A stretch of DNA of 64,000 nucleotides from the NCBI RefSeq assembly GCF_905147045.1, contig NC_065888.1, positions 315,001 to 379,000 of the forward strand. The letters run 5' to 3'. The translations under genes were made by a program, and so were the position numbers. A model generated the notes under the pieces. The model did not search any database, had not been told where the DNA came from, and was given only the letters and a program-made list of their open reading frames with translations. Each line of letters starts with the position of its first letter. Within the stretch, counting starts at the first letter, position 1. Shown here piece by piece: positions 58,477 to 64,000 of the stretch. The DNA is from Nymphalis io (taxonomy: Eukaryota; Arthropoda; Insecta; Lepidoptera; Nymphalidae).

Positions 58477-59254
58477 AATCTTTTTATCAAAGAACAGCAA
58501 ATAAAATTATCAAATAAACAGTACATACAACACCGAATCAATTTATTATTAGACGTTGAATATATATTTTTATTCTCTTTATACTTCATGCGATTAGGAT
58601 ATTTTTGTATTATCATATAACAACTTCTTATGTTAAAAATCTTATATTATTAATATATTTTATTGCGAATTGTTTCAGATACAGTAACTATCAGTAATAA
58701 TAACTCGTCGAATATCTCATTTGAGTTATTTTAGTAAAAATGTCAAAATTATATTGAAGTAAAGAAATCCAAAATATGTCAATTGAGAACCGCCTGTACA
58801 TGGAGGCAGCCTCCACAACTACTGAGCAATTATACTCACGGCGGAAATCCAGACCAACATCTCTGTCTATTGTGTCTACTTTTTAATCACCCACTTGGTT
58901 ACTTTTACGAGATAATGATACCTCGGTGTACATACTGGTAAAGAGAGACATCTTACATTAATAATGAGTAGGTATATAACATTTATATAAGACTGATACA
59001 TATAATTGATATATAGATCACATTTATGAACAATTATCGCTTTGGTTACTTCCGTCCACATGGAGATAGTTATTTGTCACTCTTTTAAAATATTATATTT
59101 TTAATATTTCTTTGATATTGTGACAAACAAATATATAATAAATAAATAATAGTTTCATTAGTAAAATATACCTATTAAAACATAGCAAAGAAATATATTA
59201 TAGTACATATTATATAGTATAGTAATATATATGTATATATGATAGTGAAGTACG
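58477..59254. other. No gene seen
   Basis: AT-rich. The short 61-codon minus-strand frame at 58876-59061 is unrecognised. Confidence 0.4.
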
Positions 59255-59360
59255 CGTCACGCTTTGTATATAAAAAGGGAGTGGAAAGATGCGGGAGGAG
59301 GGCCTGACGTCATAAGAAAACGTCGCGCCGTTTGCCGTCACGGCATACGTGTCGGTTTTA
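59255..59360 (+). promoter_or_regulatory. Promoter-like block: TATA box plus CRE
   Basis: A consensus TATATAAAAAG (59267-59277) is followed 28 bp later by the palindromic CRE TGACGTCA (59305-59312) and a CpG-rich stretch (AACGTCGCGCCG...CCGTCACGGCA). This composition is unusual for the region. No first exon or ORF is recognisable downstream, the CRE is on the wrong side for a standard core promoter on the plus strand, and its host gene is unknown. Confidence 0.3.
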
Positions 59361-59754
59361 CCGCCAAGGCACGCCAATAGATGTAAAACTTTGTAAGTTG
59401 AAAATTGGACAAAAAATATTTAGTATTCTAATTTGTATTACCACCAAAAGCACAACGTGTGTCCAAAATATAAGATCGATATGTGAATCCTTTTTAAAAT
59501 TCAGTCACAAGATTTGACGCAAATATTCATACATATATACATAGGCACACAAGCAACAAGTGAAGTTAAATAAAATATATTAGAATAAAATGATATATCG
59601 GTCGCTTACTTTTGAATCGTCATTTTACAATCGTATGTCAAATCTAATCTACAATCAGCCATAATGTAGATCTCCCGAAAAGTACAGATAAGATGCCTTA
59701 TTTATTAATTATTTTTAGCATCAAATTTAAATTTATTAATTGGCAAAGTTGAAA

Positions 59755-59886
59755 ATATTTGCGGAATTTTATTAAAGAATTAATACCTTACTCCAGAAAG
59801 GATTTATTAACTTTGCGGAGTCAGAAACTTGGTATTATAAGTTTATATTTACTAAGCGTGTTTACAGAATTGATTGTCACAGGTTT
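59755..59886 (-). repeat. LINE RT C-terminal scrap
   Basis: The reverse strand keeps the segment matching 50150-50280 (a GATTTATTAACTTTG.GGAGTC core and GCGGAATTTTATTA), with stops in every frame. It is a tiny relic of the same degraded LINE family. Confidence 0.6.
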
Positions 59887-59924
59887 TATCAAAATATATT
59901 ATATATATATAATATATTTTGATA
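59887..59924. repeat. 38-bp perfect AT palindrome
   Basis: The sequence equals its own reverse complement across 59887-59924 (core CAAAATATATTATATA...). It is followed by a further (AT)n run to 59938 that contains the start of the RTE target-site duplication. Confidence 0.9.
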
Positions 59925-59944
59925 TATATATATATATAAGGTAT

Positions 59945-62397
59945 CAATCAATCAATCAACAGGCAATCGTTGTCCACTGCTGAACATAGGCCTCTCCCAA
60001 GGTGCGCCAAAGCTCCCTGTCCTCCGCCTTCCGCATCCAGTTGGTGCCCGCCACCTTCTTAAGGTCGTCGGTCCACCTGGCTGGAGGGCGCCCCACGCTG
60101 CGCTTGCCGATTCGCGGTCTCCACTCTAGGACTCGTCTGCTCCAACGGCCATCGGTCCTACGACATACGTGACCAGCCCACTGCCACTTCAGCCTGCTAA
60201 TTTTGCAAGCTATGTCGGTGACTCCGGTTCTTTTCCGGATAATCTCATTTCTGATCTTATCCTTCAAAGATACTCCGAGCATAGCTCGCTCCATAGCACG
60301 CTGAGCGACTTTGAATTTGTGGACTAGTCCCGCAGTTAGTGTCCACGTTTCGGCACCGTATGTCATGGCAGGCAAGACGCATTGGTTGAAGACTTTCGTC
60401 TTCAAACATTGCGGTATAGACGACTTGACGAAGGTTGCCAAATGCTGCCCATCCCAAGCGAATTCTTCGATCGGCTTCCTTCTCGAAGTTGTTCCTACCG
60501 ACTTGTATTATCTGTCCTAGGTAGGTATATTCACTAACAACTTCGAGAGGTTTCCCTTCGACGTATATCGGTCCCGGCACGACATGCCTATTGAACATGA
60601 CCTTGGTCTTGTCCAAGTTCATACCGAGACCGACACGCCGGGAAGACTCGCCTAGGCTACGCAGCATTTCGGTGAGTTGTTCCAGCGACTCTGCTATGAT
60701 GACGATATCGTCGGCAAATCGAAGGTGTGAGATGTACTCGCCGTTTACATTGACTCCATACCTAGTCCAATCCAGCGTTTTGAAAACGTCTTCCAACGCG
60801 TTGGTGAACAGTTTCGGGGATATTACATCCCCCTGTCTCACCCCTCTGCGCAGTTGGATCGCCTTCGTCTTACAGTCCTGGATGTGGACAGTCATTGTAG
60901 CGGCGTTGTACAGACATCTCAGTACCTCGATATATCTCCAATCGATATGACATCTCTGCAATGAGTCGAGCACTGCCCAGGTTTCGATGGAGTCGAAGGC
61001 TTTCTCGTAGTCCACAAATGCCATACACAGCGGCTGATTGTACTCTTCGGTCTTCTGCACAATCTGCCGAACAGTATGGATGTGGTCCACGGTGCTGTAG
61101 CCTGATCGAAAGCTGGCTTGCTCTGGGGGCTGGAACTCGTCAAGTCGTCTGGCGAGACGGTTCGTGACGACTCTTGAGAACAGCTTATACACGTGACTCA
61201 GGAGGGAGATTGGTCTGTAGTTTTTCAAGAGGGTTTTATCACCTTTCTTGAAAAACAGTACCATCTCACTCCCGCTCCACGTTTCCGGGGTCTTGCCATG
61301 TTGGATGACGGAATTAAAGAGGCTTACTAGCTCTTTCAGGACCGGAGTCCCGCCTGCCTTAAGCAACTCTGTTGTGATTCCGTCATCTCCCGGAGCTTTG
61401 TTGTTTTTAAGCTGTTCTAGAGCCGCCCTAATCTCGCCTTGGTCAACGACCGGGAGCTGCTCGGAGTAATGGCACATAAGAGGGGCGCGCTGGTCATCAA
61501 TACTGATTCCCACGGGTTTATCCGATCTTGAAGAGAACAACTGCCCATAAAACCTCTCTACTTCTCCGACAATCTCAGGCCTAGAGGTAACGACCCCGCC
61601 ATTTTCAGTTTTAAGTTTTGTCAGACGCGGCCTCCCAAACTTGCGAGCGAACACTTTCGATCCCCGATTTTGCTCAATCGCAGCCTTGATGGCACGGGTA
61701 TTGGAGCGTCGGAGATCGCGTCGCGTCAGCGTTTTTATTATTCGATTTAAGGCCTTATCTGACAAAAACGATGGTAGTTGTCGTCGTTTTCTCATGAGCT
61801 CGAGTGTCTCAGCAGAGAGTTTTGGTGCGTTGTCTCTTCTCTGTGGCGGAAAACACTTGCGGGATGTGTTTTGCAGTATTTTGACCAGCGTGTCGGTTCT
61901 CTCATCAATGCTGCTTATGGTTTCCAAGGCGGTGAATTGATTTTGAAGTTCCAATTGGAACTTTTCGGAGCCTTAAGCAGCTTGGAGCATGGTAGGTCGG
62001 AGAGTAGACCTCATCATTCTCGATCTTTCGGCTTTTAAGTTGATATTTAGAGTGCCTCGAACCAAGCGGTGATCACTTCCGGTATTAAACCTGTTGATCA
62101 CTGAAACATCTCTAAATATGTGCCTTTTATTCGAAATGATAAAGTCTATCTCGTTCCTTGTCACGTTATCGGGGCTTCGCCAGGTCCACCTCCTCTGAGG
62201 CTTCTTTTGAAAGAAAGAATTCATCAAAAAAAGCCCCTGCGCTTCGAGAAAGTTTACCAGCATTTGCCCCCTGTGATTTCTGCAGCCCAAGCCGTAAGGT
62301 CCGACTTTGGATTCACCGCTATCTTGTACTCCCACTTTAGCATTAAAGTCTCCCATAACAACATTGTAGTGGGCCTTCGAGGTGTCGTTGATGCTAA
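59945..62397 (-). mobile_element. RTE LINE, 5'-truncated copy with 11-bp TSD
   Basis: It is the same element as 14747-17913, starting within the endonuclease region (shared sequence ends at 62391). It is flanked by ATATAAGGTAT at 59934-59944 and 62398-62408; about 6 extra bases sit at the 5' junction. By eye it differs from the full-length copy at roughly two dozen positions over 2.44 kb (about 1 percent), so both are young. The reading frame is dead. Confidence 0.93.
59956..62356 (-). pseudogene. RTE endonuclease-reverse transcriptase, truncated and disrupted
   Basis: Three pieces are present. 61973-62356 covers the endonuclease from GDFNAKVG to SDHR and ends at a CAA-to-TAA nonsense codon (61973-61975). 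60257-61954 holds the complete RT palm, with FVDYEKAFDS, RQGDVISP and FADD intact. 59956-60441 is the C-terminal region in another frame. The frame change is caused by loss of 8 bp near 60427 between two GACTTGA repeats that are still both present at 15229-15240 in the intact copy. The N-terminal ~215 residues are missing. The protein cannot be made intact. Confidence 0.93.
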
Positions 62398-62408
62398 ATA
62401 TAAGGTAT

Positions 62409-63558
62409 ACTAAGAAGCAATTGTAAATATTCGAGCTACAAGATTTTAAATAACCCGGACTCTTTTTTGATATTTCATTAAATATTAAGTGTCAAAAAAA
62501 TATTTATTTGATATTTCAATCGTAAGTCGTGACATCGATAATTGTAACGTTTTATTAGCATTTTTTTAATTTAAAAGTTAGTTTTTAAGCATTTTTATTA
62601 ATTTTCACAAATTTCAATTCGATCGATAGTAAAAAGCAACTTATGTCCGTTTTCGTGTCTAAGCTATCCGTGCGCCATTCTTACAATGATCGGCTTTACG
62701 TTGAAATATGTACAAAAGGTAGAGGAGAAAGAACTGAACACAAGTTTTATAGTTATTATTATATTAGGAACTAGTTAATAAAATAATATTTATTAAAAAG
62801 AATAAGTACCTTAATTTTTAAATAAACTAAGGAGAGTCAGGTGTAACTTTTCAAAATCAGCTACTAATTTTGAAAAAAGGTTGTCGCTAGTGACATTAAT
62901 ATCATAATATGCTTACAGCTTCTGTTTATTCAAAAATCATTTTTCAAATCTTTTATAATTACATAACAGCCTATAAACCTTTATTTTTTCGTCCCCTGGA
63001 CATATACATTTCAATATTTCCACTAATAGAGTAATGGGCTCTCAATATCCAAGTGGCTATTATTTCACCCCTACGTCGCATTTGCCAAACTTTTGGCCAA
63101 ATGTAACAGGACTCTGCCAATTTTTCCACTGGTAAATGGGTCACCTATTTCTGAATATAGTAATGTCGACATTTTATGATACCGTTCCCAATGCATGTGT
63201 TGTACAATGTTTGAAAACTTCAATTTATTTTGTATCCACAATGAACTTCGGTAATTCGTTCGAAAGCCCCAACTCTGAACCTCTCTATATCCAAGCTATA
63301 AGCTTTTAAATAAAGTTTTAACAGTGTCACGTTTTATTGCAGATTTCAAAACGAATTGTAAAATAGTAAAAAACATATATTTACAATCACTGCATCAATG
63401 CTTCCCTATGTTAACTATATTTATATAAAATGAAGTTTTGTATAAATCCAATAAAAATTAAAGCAAATAATTTCGTGTAATGTTAACTTAAGTTATGAAG
63501 ATAGCATACAAAGTCTCGGAAACTGTAAGAATGGGCTGGATTAATTTCTATCGCTTAC
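62409..63558 (-). other. Intron sequence of the dpr-like gene (proximal part)
   Basis: AT-rich DNA between the RTE copy and the donor site at 63557-63558. No exon or repeat recognised. As far as I can tell the intron continues leftwards through the rest of the window. Confidence 0.55.
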
Positions 63559-63725
63559 CGTTCTGTTGCCAAGGTTTCTGACTCGGCAGCTCAGGTACGC
63601 GGACTTGCCAACAAGAGCCGTGACGTTCCGTGGAGTAGCCGCGTCGAAGGACGGAGCAAGCCGTGTTCCGCCGCCAGCCGGCAACGCGTTTACTGAACCC
63701 GCACCGCCAGCTACGTCGCAGAAAC
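63559..63725 (-). CDS. Dpr-family gene, internal exon (start of Ig domain 1)
   Basis: Dpr proteins are neuronal cell-surface immunoglobulin proteins that bind DIP partners and specify synaptic wiring in insects. This 167-bp exon encodes 55 full residues: a Gly/Ala-rich linker, then PSFDAATPRNVTALVGKSA and YLSCRVRNLGNRT. That is the beginning of Dpr Ig domain 1, including the first disulfide cysteine (about residue 46 of the exon). Splice sites are clear on the minus strand: a T-rich tract and TTTTAG before 63725, and ACG|GTAAGC at 63559/63558. The exon starts with two bases completing a codon and ends in phase 0 after NRT. Known Dpr genes continue with VSW(I/V)RHRD, and the intron position fits. 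The upstream signal-peptide exon(s) should lie beyond 64000; the next exon was not found within the window. The sequence is closest in memory to the Dpr6/Dpr8 group. Family assignment is firm; the exact paralogue is not. Confidence 0.87.
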
Positions 63726-63805
63726 CTAAAAAAATATACTTTAATAAAAAAAAAATATTGACATAAACATAAATCACTATCTATCTACGGTATATTAGGT
63801 CACAG
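63726..63805 (-). other. Intron 5' of the dpr-like exon
   Basis: A T-rich (minus strand) polypyrimidine tract directly precedes the acceptor AG at 63726-63727. No other feature before the SINE. Confidence 0.6.
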
Positions 63806-64000
63806 ATAATAATAATAATGTCCTCCAGACCGATTTCGGCCACGGCGGCTATTCTCAAGAGAGATTAGCCAACTACGGAGGAGATATTCCGCCTTCCTAT
63901 TCTATAAAAAAAAAATTACAGTGCACAAGTGTATGCGCAAACACAGGTGCACTCTCTATTCTCTAACTGTCATAATCCGATGGGGCGGCAATCCGACACG
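63806..64000 (-). mobile_element. SINE-B copy cut by window end, with nested micro-insertion
   Basis: It begins with an (AAT)n tail (63806-63819) and then follows the SINE-B body closely (GTCCTCCAGACCGATTTCGG to CGGCAATCCGACACG), matching 24541-24691. It is interrupted at 63889-63915 by a fragment of retroposon-C. The tRNA-like head lies beyond the window. Confidence 0.88.
63889..63915 (+). mobile_element. 27-bp retroposon-C insertion (3' end only)
   Basis: CCGCCTTCCTATTCTATA plus a run of 10 A is exactly the 3' end of retroposon-C. It sits inside SINE-B where other copies read GATATTATAGTGC continuously. A 3-bp direct repeat ATT (63886-63888 and 63915-63917) may be a short TSD. Confidence 0.8.

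Noticed and set aside
60311..62413. Plus-strand frames of 60-119 codons
   Set aside because: Antisense shadows of the second RTE copy, nearly identical to those in the first copy.
63541..63777. Reading the Dpr exon as a 78-codon ORF starting at its upstream ATG
   Set aside because: The first ~16 codons are the polypyrimidine tract of the intron and the last few lie past the splice donor; the exon boundaries are 63559-63725.
1..64000. CRISPR array, bacterial operon or defence system
   Set aside because: No regularly spaced repeats and no prokaryotic genes; the repeats, spliced exon and transposons are those of an insect genome.

Overview
The window looks like about 64 kb of AT-rich, intron-like DNA from a lepidopteran (butterfly or moth) nuclear genome. 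The evidence is the repeat content: RTE-type LINEs close to lepidopteran endonuclease-reverse transcriptases, short Helitrons with TC...CTAG(T) ends and a terminal hairpin, two tRNA-derived SINE families, and an abundant ~290-bp poly(A) retroposon. The only host coding sequence I can support is one spliced exon at 63559-63725 on the minus strand. It encodes the start of the first immunoglobulin domain of a Dpr (defective proboscis extension response) family cell-surface protein. Its donor site faces leftwards and I found no following exon, so most of the window is probably one very long intron of that gene. There are no rRNA genes, no functional tRNA genes, no CRISPR array and no bacterial-type operons. 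Layout: 1-3123 holds two Helitrons, a decayed autonomous 3' end with a Pif1-helicase relic and a complete 164-bp non-autonomous element. 3.1-14.7 kb is mostly non-coding, with SINE and retroposon fragments and an exact 209-bp tandem duplication at 13.2-13.6 kb. 14747-17913 is a full-length RTE LINE with one unbroken 1020-codon ORF and a 10-bp target-site duplication (TSD), inserted inside an older retroposon copy. 17.9-24 kb is quiet apart from two facing retroposon copies, one with an 82-nt homopolymer. 24.5-26 kb carries a complete SINE with TSD and a short RTE copy. 26-28 kb holds a long imperfect inverted repeat. 29.7-30.7 kb is a second, degenerate RTE-like LINE lineage. 31-41 kb is mostly non-coding, with hairpins, a GC-richer block at 34.75-35.16 kb and several retroposons. 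41-53 kb has SINEs, LINE tails and a dispersed ~230-bp repeat pair. 53.6-55.8 kb is a broken Jockey/CR1-type LINE. 56148-56810 is a compact 663-bp retroelement with a 14-bp TSD and no reverse transcriptase. 58.2 kb is a full-length SINE with a 12-bp TSD. 59945-62397 is a 5'-truncated, nearly identical RTE copy. The Dpr exon and another SINE close the window. Functionally the window is a record of transposition in an intron. Autonomous RTE and Jockey/CR1-type LINEs supply reverse transcriptase; SINEs, the poly(A) retroposon and the 663-bp element are probably mobilised in trans; Helitrons are an independent rolling-circle lineage. Three RTE copies differ by only about 1-2 percent by eye, so that family was active recently. 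All positions, TSDs and similarities were read by eye, without database searches.
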